21,905 nt of DNA from Gonapodya sp. JEL0774 (GCA_027604505.1 JADIIX010000242.1:1-21905); one strand, 5' to 3'; numbered from the stretch's first letter, positions 10,066-20,760 are shown. Made by a program: numbers and translations. Notes: a model not told the origin generated them from the letters alone.

Positions 10066-10965
10066 CCCAGAATTGTTTTGTCACTCCGAATCCCAAATTC
10101 CGATTCACTGATTCTCGTCTTCAAACCACTCCTTCTTTTGGTATCAACATTTTTCCATTCCTTGAACCGTCCCGGTGCGGTGGTGGAGTTCTCCGTATCT
10201 CTTCATGTTCTTCTCGCCCCGATTCCTCCATTTGCCGGCGCCGTTTCTCCACTTCCAACTTCAGCCGGCAACTAAGTTCTGAGCGTTCGCCTACTACTTT
10301 GCTTGCTCTTGATGCTCAAGTCGATCTTGTGCCAGAGGACGGCCCAGCACATCTCTCAGATGCTTTTTTTGGTTTTCGTCCAGTCCCGCGTTCCATCATT
10401 CAATCATCCCTTCTCCAAGCACATACTCGCTGCTTCTATTTTGGAGAATGCAAACTGGAGTATTTTCGCCTGCGACCGTAACTGAAATGAATGAAGTCAC
10501 GGGACTTGGACTGGGGCAGTGGTCGTACAAGAACATCAGAGACGACGAAATCGCAAAGGAATCCTGCTTTCCCCGAAAAATATCTGGCGAGGAAGCTTGT
10601 GAATGAAATATTGTCAGTTTATCTCGTTTTTCAACTTAGTCCCCACTTCCGACACCGAATCAAATCTCCCATCACAATACCGATGATATAACTTGGAGAC
10701 GTGGACAGATACTGAAATCGACAGATCAAATTTGTCATGAAAATGTTGCATAGACAGCTTGTTTCCGCCGTTCAAGCGTTCAAAAGAATTTGCTCCTTGC
10801 CTTCCTATCGACGACAGGAATTCGCGCAGAAATCTTGACATCAAGCACAACCTGGGCGAGCGTTACATAAAGCGAAGCGCCCTATTACTTCCTTCATATC
10901 GATGGCATTTTGATCCTTAGTGAGGATGTTGTTTCAATTCCAACAAAGAATTCCCGTCAACCTGG
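10066..10965 (+). repeat. Dispersed ~0.9 kb repeat, copy 2
   Basis: Second copy of the block at about 960-1910, with roughly three quarters of positions matching by eye. Its right end lies about 25 bp from the stop codon of the membrane-protein gene (10988-11705). Both copies therefore sit just past the 3' end of a minus-strand gene. Possible origins are an old transposable element, a segmental duplication or a shared downstream element. A minus-strand frame with NSFERL and VHVSKL is visible in both copies, but it is cut by stops in copy 1. Confidence 0.8.
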
Positions 10966-10987
10966 CCGTATTTGGAAGTCAGCCCAT

Positions 10988-11705
10988 TCATCCACCGAGC
11001 GAATGGTTCCATCGGCATTGACTGTCCAAAATGCCCAGAATAGTACTGACACGCCCGTGAGGTTGAAGGTTGTTATGGTAGTTCGGGTGTACATCGCCGA
11101 GTTGGTAGTAGGCCATCACCGTCATCTGATCGGTTCGGCTGGTATTCGAAGTAACGTTGGACACCAAGTTGTTGTTGCCAGTTGGATTTGAAGTGGTATT
11201 GCCAAGCGACAACGGAGCCGTCTCTGCGACCAGCGTTGCACTGAAGGTAAATCTGTAAACACAGAAACCTGCAGCTGCCAGTGTAATAAGGGTGGCCAGA
11301 AGTATCACTACGACCAGCTTTCTTCTCCGTTGAACTGATCCAGTAAAGGATTTTCGTCCGGACAGGTTGCTCTCAATACCAGAAATCGATGCGTCGCTAC
11401 CACCAAGGCCTGTGGTACTTTCAGAGACCGGCTTCTGTGCAGATTTTGATAACTTTCTAATGGCTGTAGAAGATTTCCCTCCCGGTGGCTTCATTAGCGG
11501 TTTGATTTCATGAGGAGTGTTTGAGTCCGAGTGTGGTGAAGACGTTGCACCGGATGATGGAGAAGTTGAATCCGAGATGTGATCATTACTTGGCGATGTA
11601 TTTGACGTAAAATGCCCATGTGACATTTGCACTTCATATCCGTCTGATGCGTGATGCTTAGAACCTTCACGGACACCTTCGCCTTCTGCGGGTTGCCCAC
11701 AGGGC
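10988..11705 (-). CDS. Single-pass (type II-like) membrane protein, C-terminus possibly truncated, unknown function
   Basis: I do not recognise a family. The frame reads a Ser/Thr/Pro-rich N-terminal part of ~135 aa, a basic QRRRK stop-transfer run, one hydrophobic helix (VVVILLATLITLAAAGFCVY), then ~85 residues with N-glycosylation sequons NTT, NVT, NTS and NHS. This layout fits a type II membrane protein with a cytoplasmic tail and a lumenal or external C-terminus. The first ATG in frame is at 11626. The frame stays open upstream to an acceptor-like CTCTACAG at about 11705, so an upstream exon is likely but could not be placed. The C-terminal frame ends about 25 bp before the 0.9 kb repeat. 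Another frame at the end (WAFWTVNADGTI) is also coding-like, so a frameshift or intron near 11040-11080 is possible. Confidence 0.55.
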
Positions 11706-12190
11706 CTGTAGAGGCGATCTATAAGTCATGAAATGACTGACTAGCCTTCGATTATACCGTGTTTCATTTCGAATCGAATCGCAGCAAGAAATCTCTCGGT
11801 TCTGACGGCACCACAACCCTCGACTCCCAACAAGTTCCCTGCAAGCGACGCGACGCCGAGGAAGACTCCACAGCAAAAAGAGATCAAGATGAGGAAGAAT
11901 CGCCGCCATCGCCGGTTTCAGGCAGGTGTACGAAGTCCACGATCTCAAGAATGGGGAACAAGCAAAATGAGAGCCGTGAGGATCACTCGAGACAGAGGCC
12001 GTTAATTCCGGTAAGATCCTGCGACTCCTGATGGTGGTGGATGTGCTGCGGAAGAGCCATCGCCGCAGTTTGGTGGCGAAGGAGCTGCGACCGGTGCGCA
12101 GTGCACAGTTGGCACTCACGCCGGTCCATATAACGCGCGGAATTTCAGTATTTGGCATCCTCTCAGGCCTATTGGCTAAGATCAAGTGTA
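11667..12190 (-). other. Possible 5' exon region of the membrane-protein gene
   Basis: On the minus strand an ATG near 12163 opens MPNTEIPRVIWTG, followed directly by a strong donor-like GTGAGT (about 12124-12119). Acceptor-like CAG sites follow, but no joined frame reaches the membrane-protein exon convincingly. A long open frame here (about 170 codons) begins at TTG and has an Arg/Ser-rich composition more like a chance frame. I call this an unresolved 5' region. Confidence 0.25.
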
Positions 12191-12199
12191 GTATCTGTT

Positions 12200-13549
12200 C
12201 TTTCTAGCGTGACAGCTAGAAGACATCCCATCGGGATGTCCTGTCTGTCATTGCATTTTTGGACCTCGGCGGAGTCGCGGCGGGCTTGCTCGTCGTTCTG
12301 CCACGGATGTCGCCCGCGTTACACTGCTGCGGGCTGACGTCCATGATTCCCCTAGCGGGTTTCTGCTATTTGAAATTGAAACCAATGAAAACCCCCCCTA
12401 CGAGATTAAGTGGGCCCGGTATGTGGCGAACTCGCGATACTTCACCACTGTACAGATTTTGTCTTTGATTAGTGTCTACTGGATTCGAATATATATTTGT
12501 CAGGTTTGAGGGAGTTTGTGTGCGAGCTTGTTGGTCCATAGTAGTGGGTCGGATGTGAATTTGGTGTGCCAATCTCGTAATCCACCTCTTCCCTTTCCAA
12601 TCTAGAACGATCGTAAATTGCAGCGATATGTGTATGACTAGCATGTAGCGTAGATAAACCACACGGTGTTGTGATAGGTGAATATCGACGGTATTCGGAC
12701 TACATATTTCACATGAAAACGACCGCCTCCCAACCCGTCTCGACACCGTCTCCACATACAGATACTTGTCGCGCTCATTTTAGCGCTTCGTTCATTCAAA
12801 TCGAACAACCATTGCCTGTTGTGGGTTTGGAAGGTGCAGTTTGGGATGCCCATCAACCCCACCTTGTTCCATCCAACCACATCCGACGCTTCCGCACCCA
12901 TCTCCTCTTCAAAATTGTTCCATGATACCATCTACCGATTTCTCTGCATTTTCCGCTTCCGCTGATCACGGCCATTAACATTGTGTGCAAGCAACGCGTT
13001 CGGCCGGTGAGTGATGACGTGCCGGACTGTGCGATTTCAACAGGGTTGGTGCAATCTCTCGCTCGACGGATACTCAAAACGATCGTAAAATATTATCACT
13101 GTTATCACTGTAGTCGGTCTAAGCAACTGGGCCCGTCCGGGTGTGAACCCGCCGGCGGCGGCAGCGACACACAGCAGAACTCAAGCAGTCCGCCGTCGGC
13201 CACAACTTGGTCCATAAAGGCTAAGTATTGATATGAACTTTCGATCGCTTCATAAGTTTCGAGCAATTTGAATGATATCAGAGTGAAGACGCAAAAGTGT
13301 ACATAACTTGGGAGTCCGATGCGAGTGCCCGATGTCCGCTGTTCATCGGACGTGTTCGCTCCTCTGATGATAATAAACGGTATAGTATGTTTCGAGAGGT
13401 TTTCGATCCCTGATTCTATGATAGTGGAATTGTGTAGAATCCCAAAGCAGTGGAATCGCTGTCGCTGTAATATGGCAGAAGCTACCACCTGTCCCAATGA
13501 TACCCCCCAATTGTCAACGGGAGCCAGTTCATACGAACAGCGACACTGT
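12200..13549. other. Unresolved region with overlapping open frames
   Basis: Both strands have frames of 60-155 codons that overlap each other. The longest, on the minus strand at 13105-13569, begins at GTG and has an ordinary composition (for example SYQYLAFMDQVVADGG) but no recognised domain. A plus-strand frame at 13319-13708 competes for the same DNA. An 8-bp perfect hairpin (GACATCCC, loop ATC, GGGATGTC) lies at 12222-12240. I cannot support a gene model. Confidence 0.35.
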
Positions 13550-14126
13550 CTACGATTCTGTAGTATCACTCTTGACCTCGGCCGCCGGCTCCCAGTCCTT
13601 TTCCGTTATGGTGATCCCAGAATTGGTAGAATGGGAGGAGCTCTCTTCTATGGCATCGTAACATCATCGACGTTGCCCTGCGATGGGTTTCTCCTTTCCT
13701 TAAGATAAGGAGAAGCAAAACCGACTCGTCTCTGGAAATTCAACGGTGCCCTGCCGGTTCGTGAGTTACGAATTCAGCGATTCTTTGGAACGCTTGGCCA
13801 ACAGGGTCGATTCTGTTTCACGGTCTCCAGGCGATTTCCATTGTCCTTTCCTCCTCTCAAGGTGACTGTGATAGTCCCCAGCATCGAACGACACTAGGTA
13901 TGTGCGAAGCTGGTTTTCGTGGAAACGCCGAAACCTCCATTCACGTTCTCCATTTGCATCTGATTCCAGCTTCTTCTCCAAGAGTCGTACCGGCTTTGCA
14001 CCCTCTAAGCAACCGTTTTGCGTAGCAGCTACAGCCTCCTCAAACAGCTTCTGGCCATCTTTGCAACAATGGACACACAACATGTGCCTGGGGCAAATGC
14101 TCCGACACTTCCATTCTCGACTTCCA
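13550..14126 (-). CDS. Probable two-exon gene part, Cys-rich start and acidic Ser-rich tail, unknown function
   Basis: The minus-strand frame from about 14126 to 13770 reads a Cys/His cluster (KCRSICPRHMLCVHCC), then a charged, helical-looking part (LFEEAVAATQNG, RLLEKKLESDANGE, WRFRRFHENQLRTY) and a Ser/Lys-rich end. The frame stops at 13766, but that stop lies inside a donor-like GTAACT. A second frame at about 13640-13550 reads an acidic Ser/Thr tail (GITITEKDWEPAAEVKSD) ending in TAG at 13550-13552. One possible splice, 13641-13769, joins them in phase but uses a weak acceptor. A different frame upstream (VESNEYELRFVFEGQVLEVE) also looks coding and overlaps the Cys cluster, so the 5' structure is open. 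The Cys cluster could bind zinc, but it fits no finger I know exactly. Confidence 0.35.
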
Positions 14127-14229
14127 AGACCTGGCCTTCGAAAACGAACCTGAGCTCATACTCGTTGCTTTCCACACCCATTCAATCACACGACCGACCC
14201 AAGAACCTCCCTCCAGTTCCCCACGCACC

Positions 14230-14940
14230 TCTGCGGCGCTTTGTGCCCCTCTTGGAGAAGCAAGCGGACTGGAATCGAGAGAATCTGAATTCTCTCGCTC
14301 GGGTTCTGTTCGTGAGCGGCAATGACGGCGTACGAATATCGTATCATGACAATGTCGAGACGAAGTACTCGAGGTAACAGGAGAGTATGTTGGACACTTG
14401 AATCTGACGATTCAGCAATTCGTGAAGGAGGATATTATCACTTAATCCATACACCAAATGCATGTTATTTTTCCGCTCATATATTTGTAATCTTATATCA
14501 TTCAAGAACTGCTCGGTGAATTGACGGCATTGCGTGGTGTCACTGTGGATCACTCATTGAGGTACAATCTTAGACCCAATGCTCGTGAGTGCTCTCAGCT
14601 CAGCCTACAGTTTACCTGAAGATTCACGGACAACATGAAGGGAAGGAACACTGGTGGTACTCAGAGCCCAACAAGAGCGCTGTGATACTTCGCAATTCGT
14701 CACGATGACTACATTTTTGGAAAAGCGGGAAGCGACCGCGCGCACGGACGGCATCATTGACAAGTCGGTTGATGACGGGCGCGTAGGACCACGGGTGAAA
14801 TTAACGTGCAATATTTTGGCAGACAACTATAAGTGATGGATCCTTCTGGATGGTCGTTTACGGACGTTCACGAAAACGCAATCCCCTTTGATATTTTTAC
14901 AACCATACGTGTATATCATACCATACACACAAGTGCACCC
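14230..14940. other. Intergenic stretch
   Basis: Only frames below 75 codons on both strands, with no recognisable products. It separates the minus-strand unknown gene from the plus-strand homeodomain gene and may hold both promoters, but no clear motif stands out. Confidence 0.4.
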
Positions 14941-14944
14941 AGGG

Positions 14945-16704
14945 ATGATGATCAGAGAGGCCCACACCGTCCTGGCGAAGAAGCGGGGAGGCGAAGGGGT
15001 TCGGACCGGAGCAAGGACGTTTCTTCCTTGGCACAAGGTTTCGGAACCAGATGGCCGAACAGCGTCTGAAATTCGTCTTGCGGAGAGTTTATTTCTTGCC
15101 GCTAAATATCCTTTGATTCCGATCGGGTATTTGGATTTTCCGCAACTCGGCAACGTGGACTGTGATTGCAATCATGGACCAAAAACGGCCACTCAGCGAC
15201 TTCGCTTTGCTTCCCCAATGAGGGCATGGAGTGGCAACGAGGCGTCCATGTCATCCGAGTACGAATGGAGCCAACGTCCTCCAACGGGCCATGCGAAGTC
15301 GAAACGTGGTTCCATCTCACAGACCTCCAAATCAGCATTCAGTCGCACCACTGCCACCAACCCTATTACTGCCGATGACCTTGCAAACGATGCTTCGTGT
15401 AATTATCAAAACTCAATGAATGCGTTCGACGGGGGCCACGTGGACGGGAACGTTGACGCAGCGATCAAGCAGGAAGGCAAACCTGCGTACCCAAATTATC
15501 CCTCATCCTTACCGGTACTGTTGCTTCCTCCATTACCACCCCATCTCTCCGCACCTCTCGAAATGCCGTCTCACTTTGTCGCAGACAACACTCAACCTCA
15601 CGCACCTCTGCCGAACACTCTCCGAATTCCGGCTCGACGAACCCCAGTATCCGACCCCGTGTGTTCAAATATCCACGACAGAAAACGACACCTGATCAAC
15701 TGGAGATTCTTGTTCGGGCTTTCGAGGAGACTGATAATCCGGACTTTTTCTTGAGAAAAAGAATCTCGGCCATGACTGGAATGGCAAACAAGGAAGTGCT
15801 GGCGAGTTTTGGGAGCGGTAGTAACGGGACAAACGCTTCAAAGACGAGCTAAAGTTCTCCGTGAAGCTCGCAGAAACAGCACTCTCCGCACCTCTCCCAG
15901 CACGGAGACGGGACTCTCGGGTGGTGGCCCCATCCGCCACTCGCACTCCATTTCTCCCACGTTCCCCATCGTCGTCGGCGTGTATGGCGCGGACACTCCA
16001 CGACGATTGAGCGCCACATCATCTGCTGGAACACGGACTGTAGAAGAATCCACGAGCCCCGCGTCCTCTGTTTCTGTTGTGGGAACTCAAGTCCATAATA
16101 GCAAAGTGGGATCAGGCCGTGGGGTACGGGAAGGTAGTGAGAGCGGGCCGGCGGGGAATGGGACTGGCGGCTGGGGTAGGGACATGAGCAGGCAAGGAAA
16201 CGAGGAGATCGCCATGGGAATCGGGGTCGCGATGAAGGACTGGCGATGACGCACGGCGATAGTGCACCTCCCCCGTACCCCACATTTGGAGCCCCACACC
16301 CGTTCGCACAGATATTCTCTTTCCACGTTCCACACTCCCCACCGGGGCCGCAACCGCAGCCGATCACACCTCCCACATTTGCCTACACTGTTCCTGTTTA
16401 TGGACCTGTTACTCTCCTCCATGCAGCAACCGGCGCGGTCCCCCCAGACCACATCCCCCAATCTGTGGACAGTGCATCCTCCCCCGCTGCACCCCCTCCC
16501 GTGCTGCTTCCAGGGGACGCAACCTTAGCTCCTGAGGCTCATATCTCGGAGGAGAATCTCTTTGCGACCACCCTGAAGGAGTCTGCTGTTTCACGACGAC
16601 CTGATCAAACTGGCGAGGTCACCACCGCCAAACCTGTACCCAACCTCCACGTCGACTCCCACTGCCTCAACGACTCGCAACGCTCTAATTCTCCTCGGAA
16701 ATGA
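14945..16704 (+). pseudogene. Homeodomain transcription-factor-like gene with a disrupted recognition helix
   Basis: Exon 1 (about 14945-15486) reads through a long Ser/Thr-rich region. A phase-2 splice from GC|GTACCC at 15487 to TTTGTCGCAG at 15584 moves into the frame that reads FKYPRQKTTPDQLEIL and on through helix 2 (RKRISAMTGMANKEV). The spacing from PDQL to the helix-3 Val is exactly 36 residues, as in canonical homeodomains. After KEV the frame gives LASFGSG instead of the WFQN core, so Trp48 and Asn51 are missing. QRRAKVLREARR, typical of the end of helix 3, follows in the +1 frame at 15839-15874. That frame stays open to 16249. A plausible 68-nt intron (16124-16191) leads to a Pro-rich C-terminal frame ending at 16704. 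The protein would be a nuclear DNA-binding factor; as written the DNA-binding helix is broken. Start codon and some splices are uncertain. Confidence 0.5.
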
Positions 16705-17250
16705 GTTGCGGGACAACCAATTTTCCAGGACCAAGCTCTGTCGACGAGTTTACCGAGTCTCGCCCTGCAGGGTGCGTTCAGAGAAGCCATAGGTGGTGAC
16801 TGACAAAGGTTGTCGCTCTTTGGTATGGGAGAGGAAGGAACGGACAAGTCGCTATGGAGGATGGACTCGGTGGTGGTGATGCCGAGGGATGGGAAAGGTG
16901 TTTGAGGTGCGAGAGTAGAATGGACATTGGAATTTCACCGATGAATTTTAAATTGCATCACATAGTTTTACAAAACGCACGCACTAACTACAAAGTAGAC
17001 TTCTTGCGGATCGTAGAGTTCTGAAACAACAAAAACCAAATAAACATGCGCACATAGACTGGGTGATATCATTTTCAGATTGCAGAAGAATGATAACAAA
17101 GAGAGAATACGTTGAGTTTTACAAAGTTATGTAATTGGGGCAGATAGGTTCCACAAACACAGAATAGACCAATTATTGTTACACGAAAGTTTCACACATT
17201 GAATCGTCTTTCTGGGTCATTACACAGACGCAATGTGATCCGTGCTCCAA
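16705..17250. other. A/T-richer intergenic stretch
   Basis: No open frame of interest. From about 16920 the DNA becomes visibly richer in A and T than the preceding 10 kb, and it stays so to about 20760. This marks a compositional boundary after the homeodomain gene. Confidence 0.45.
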
Positions 17251-17259
17251 CTTTGACTG

Positions 17260-17541
17260 ATGTTCAATCCCGAGCAAGGGGCAGACACAAGCCACGAGTG
17301 CTTTCATTCCATCCTAGTGAGTGTCGAGAACGTCAAACAAGCTCAGTGGATCCCTTTCATCCCAGTTGTGATGAGTGGATCATCCATCTCAATCTGCAAA
17401 GTTATGCCGAAGATTACTGAGCAGGCATTCATCTCGCAAGTAGATAGCGCTAACCTGCCAGGCACTGACTGCGAGTTCCTCTTGATTCTCTACTGTGATG
17501 CAAATGAGTGTAGATTTGCCCAATTCTCAAGGCAGGTGTGA
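17260..17541 (+). CDS. Coding-like segment, unknown product
   Basis: From an ATG at 17260 the frame reads ordinary, mixed residues (VENVKQAQWIPFIPVVMSG, ICKVMPKITEQAFISQ, DCEFLLILYCDANECRFAQ), and ends just past a donor-like CAG|GTGTGAG at about 17534. The composition is more protein-like than neighbouring frames. I do not recognise a family. It may be one exon of a gene or a remnant. An overlapping frame at 17199-17420 is rich in Arg and Ser and looks like a shadow. Confidence 0.3.
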   Translation: MFNPEQGADTSHECFHSILVSVENVKQAQWIPFIPVVMSGSSISICKVMPKITEQAFISQVDSANLPGTDCEFLLILYCDANECRFAQFSRQV

Positions 17542-17823
17542 GACACAGCAACCGACCAATTCTCCCATCACTGATTTACAACAACCTGCTCTTACCCAAG
17601 ATCGACAATAAGATTCCGATCCATCCGCTCTACCCACTTGTACTCCACGTCTCCGTGCATCTATAAAACGTCTTCTCAATCTGATCTGCCAATATGCGCC
17701 TCCATTTTACTTTTTCGGACATCAACACCAGATGCCCTGGGTGACAACACCTGTCCCACACTCTGTAGCCAGCCCATCGACAAGAATCCAGCAGAAAATC
17801 TTAGCTTTGAAACCTGATGAAAT

Positions 17824-17988
17824 ATGGCCGCAGCAAAGTATCACATGAAAACACTCACGAACAAGAGCAGCACACTCAGTCTCACTGGCCCAGAAGCAGC
17901 CCTAGCAAACAAATTGATCCAGGCAGTAAAGGATGAATCACCCACTACTTTCCTGGACTTTGAGTGGCGAGTGAAAAGCCAGGCATGA
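17824..17988 (+). CDS. Short coding-like segment, 54 aa, unknown product
   Basis: Starting at an ATG at 17824 this short frame reads MAAAKYHMKTLTNKSS, then LTGPEAALANKLIQAVKDE and FLDFEWRVKSQA before TGA. The end slightly resembles the F-x-WR-V core that opens COMM domains, but nothing downstream continues such a domain. It may be an exon or a fragment. The call rests on composition only. Confidence 0.2.
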   Translation: MAAAKYHMKTLTNKSSTLSLTGPEAALANKLIQAVKDESPTTFLDFEWRVKSQA

Positions 17989-18340
17989 TGCTCTTCTTAA
18001 AAACCGCAACAACTGCAGGGACCGAGGCTCTTCAAAGTTGGCTCCCTCTGATGGCTCTCACAAGCACAGACTAGGCCCAAGAAATAAAGGTGCTTTGAAA
18101 AGGATTTGAGGACGTCCTCAAAGGGGGCAATTCTTAGTATCAGAGATGCCGACTTGCATGGAATGATTGATTGGAAGGGTTGTTCGAAACCAGATGTTGC
18201 CTGTGCTGGAGAGTGACCTTGGCAGCGGAATACCGCGGATAGTGACCACGACACAAAAACACGTTCATTCGCTGAGGCACTTAGTGGAGAGGCACTGAAA
18301 GTACGGCAATGATGGGATTGATGGAGTCGTTGCCTTGTCC

Positions 18341-18577
18341 ATGGCATCTGCACTTCAGCACATACTCCACAATATATGCCCCGAAAGCAAGCTCAACCTG
18401 TTTACTTCTAAAACGCCAGAGGAGATGTCAATGTTGGATTGCGTCCGCAAATCAAATCTGTTGGCTTCATGGGAGTACAGGTATGAGTTCTGTCAGAGTT
18501 ACATTCAGGTGTGTGATGTGGTTCTGAAATCTGTGACTTTCGAAGAAACATGCTTCTCTACTATGAGAAGTACTTAG
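18341..18577 (+). CDS. Coding-like segment, unknown product
   Basis: From an ATG at 18341 the frame reads MASALQHILHNICPESKLN, KTPEEMSMLDCVRKSNLLA and SWEYRYEFCQSYIQVC, then stops shortly before the repeat array that begins near 18640. It is amphipathic and helix-like, with no family recognised. Together with the pieces at 17260 and 17824 it could be part of one spliced or decayed gene on the plus strand, but I could not find consistent splice junctions. Confidence 0.25.
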   Translation: MASALQHILHNICPESKLNLFTSKTPEEMSMLDCVRKSNLLASWEYRYEFCQSYIQVCDVVLKSVTFEETCFSTMRST

Positions 18578-18639
18578 AAGACCTCATTGCCTCTTCGCAC
18601 ACTATGGGGGAAGATGCCCTTAGGCACCTTGATCTTTCC

Positions 18640-20760
18640 TCACGTTGAAGCCCTGTGACATTTGAAACAGTCAACATGACAAAGGGTCCAAAGGAGGAAA
18701 AATCATATCTTTGAGGCCTGAAAGTGGATCTTGGGCAGTGATTCCAAACAAGAAAATTCCGCCACTCCTATTGTTAGAGTCCCTGTCAGAGCCAAAACAC
18801 TTCCACAAGACAAGGGTCAACACAATGTGTTTGAGGGACCTGGATTGTGCAACTTGATTTTTGAACAGTGATTCCAGACCAGAGAGATTGCAAAGGATCA
18901 TTTATGACATCTGTGTCACAATGTGACTACTGCTTCTACGGTCAGGTAGCTGGGGTGTGAAGGGGTATTGTGGTCAGAGAGACATTCGCAGATGTGGCAC
19001 TGTAGTATTTAGCACAGGGGCCGGAGACCTTCCTCACGTTTAGCACCGTGGGTCTGCAGGTGAGTATCTGTCGCTCATTATGTATTCATTCACTCATACA
19101 AATCGTGGGTCTGCAGTTGTAGTCTCTGCGTGCTAGTCCTAGGTGGCTGACAATCTGCACTTGAAGCCCTGTCAGATTAGAAGACAAAGGGGAAGATAAG
19201 AACACATCTGTGAGGTCCCAGATAGTCAATCTGGAGCAGTGATTCAAGACAAGAAAACTCCAACAACTCTTGTTGTTGAAATCCTGGCAGACTTGAAATA
19301 CATCACTATGACAAAGGGTCCACAAAACACACAGGGCAAAACAAAACGTGTCTGCAAAGCACAGGAATCCTTACCTTGAAAGGAGATTCAAGACAAATAA
19401 GATACAGCTCCTCCAATTGTTGTTGAAACCCTGTGACATTTCAAACACATCAGCAAGACAAGGGGCCACAAGATACAACACATTAAACCATTTTCTCAAA
19501 TTCCCTTGATTAAACCCTGTGATTTTTGTAACATGTACAAAAAATACAAGGGGTCCACAAAGTGGAAAATAGAGAAAAAGGCAATGTCTGTGAGGGCCTG
19601 GATTGTGTATCTTGATTCTTGAGCATCGAGTCCAGAGGAGAAAGATAGCGAGGGATTCTTTCATGAATTGTGCCCTTGAAGCCCTGTGAGATTTAAAACA
19701 CAGTAAACAAGACAAAGGGAGGATAGAAACAGGTGTGTGCAAGCCTGGAATGGGGATCTCGATGATCGACGGGTGCAAGCCACTCCATTTATTGCTGCAG
19801 CCATGTCAGATTTGAAACACATTAACAAGGCAAGAGGTCACCATAACACACAGTGCAAAAACACGCACCTGTGAGGTCCCTGAGAGTGAATCTTGAACAG
19901 TGATTCCAGACAAGAGAATTGAACCACTTCAATGTTGAAGCCCTGTCAGGTTTGCAACACATCAAAATGACAAAGGGTCCACAAAACATACAGGAGAAAA
20001 TGTGAAGCACCTCAATCATAAGCTTGAACAGTGATTCAACAAGAAGATTGCAATCAGCACAATTTGCTGTTGAAGCCCTGTCAGATTTGAAGCACTTCAA
20101 TGTGACAAAGGCTCAACAAAACACACAGGTGGAACACACCAAAAAAGCACATCTTTGAAACACCAGAATCTTAAACATGAGCTGTGATTTTAAGCAAGAA
20201 AGTTGCAGTCAAATATCTACTGTTACCTAAATGCCCTTCATTTTGCAAACCCATGTGACAAACGAATCATAGAAGCCTCCTCAGATTTGAAACACATCAA
20301 AAAGACATGGGCAAAATAAGGCAGGTTTGTGAAGCACAAGAATCTTAACCTTGAACAGAGATTCAAGACAACAAAATTGTGTGCACATTGGTTCTCCAGT
20401 TGAAGCCCTTTCAAGTTGAAACACATCAACTAGAGAAGGGTCCACAAAACACACAGGGTGAAGTAACTTGTCTGTGAAGCACCAGAATCTTGACCTTGAG
20501 TAGTGATTCCAAAAGAGCAAGATTGCAGCCCTTGATCTATCTTCCAGTTGAAGTCCCTGTCAGATTTGAAGCACATGAACAAGACAAGAGTCCACAAAAT
20601 ATAAAGGAGGAACACACGTGTCTGTGAGGTCCTTGATAGTGTATCATGAGCAGTGATTTAACGCAAGAAAATTGCAGCCAAGCTATCTGTTATTGAAACC
20701 CTGTGAGATTCGAAACACAGCCTAGAAGACAAAGGGTCCACAAAACACACACAGGCAAAA
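18640..20760 (+). repeat. Degenerate repeat array, about 14 copies
   Basis: A core resembling TTGAAGCCCTGTCAGATTTG, followed by AAACACATCAACAAGACAAA and GGGTCCACAAAACACACAGG, recurs near 18647, 18778, 19162, 19278, 19423, 19512, 19678, 19796, 19937, 20072, 20270, 20401, 20549 and 20695. Between cores lies a second shared segment resembling CTTGAACAGTGATTCCAGAC followed by AAGAAAATTGCAG. Spacing is irregular, mostly 115-200 bp, with one larger gap (18900-19150). Copies differ at many positions and no frame is kept. The last unit runs without a break into the glycogenin-like sequence at 20831, so the array lies in an intron of, or has invaded, that locus. Confidence 0.85.

Noticed and set aside
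12222-12240. Perfect 8-bp hairpin with a 3-nt loop
   Set aside because: A stem this short is expected by chance in 22 kb. There is no T-run or neighbouring gene end to make it a terminator or regulatory element.
17824-17988. COMM-domain identity for the short FLDFEWRV segment
   Set aside because: Only a few residues match, and the rest of the domain does not follow in any frame.
19822-20615. Several minus-strand open frames of 60-92 codons that resemble one another
   Set aside because: They are translations of the repeat array. Similar products recur because the DNA unit recurs, frames are not kept between copies, and no start or domain is conserved.
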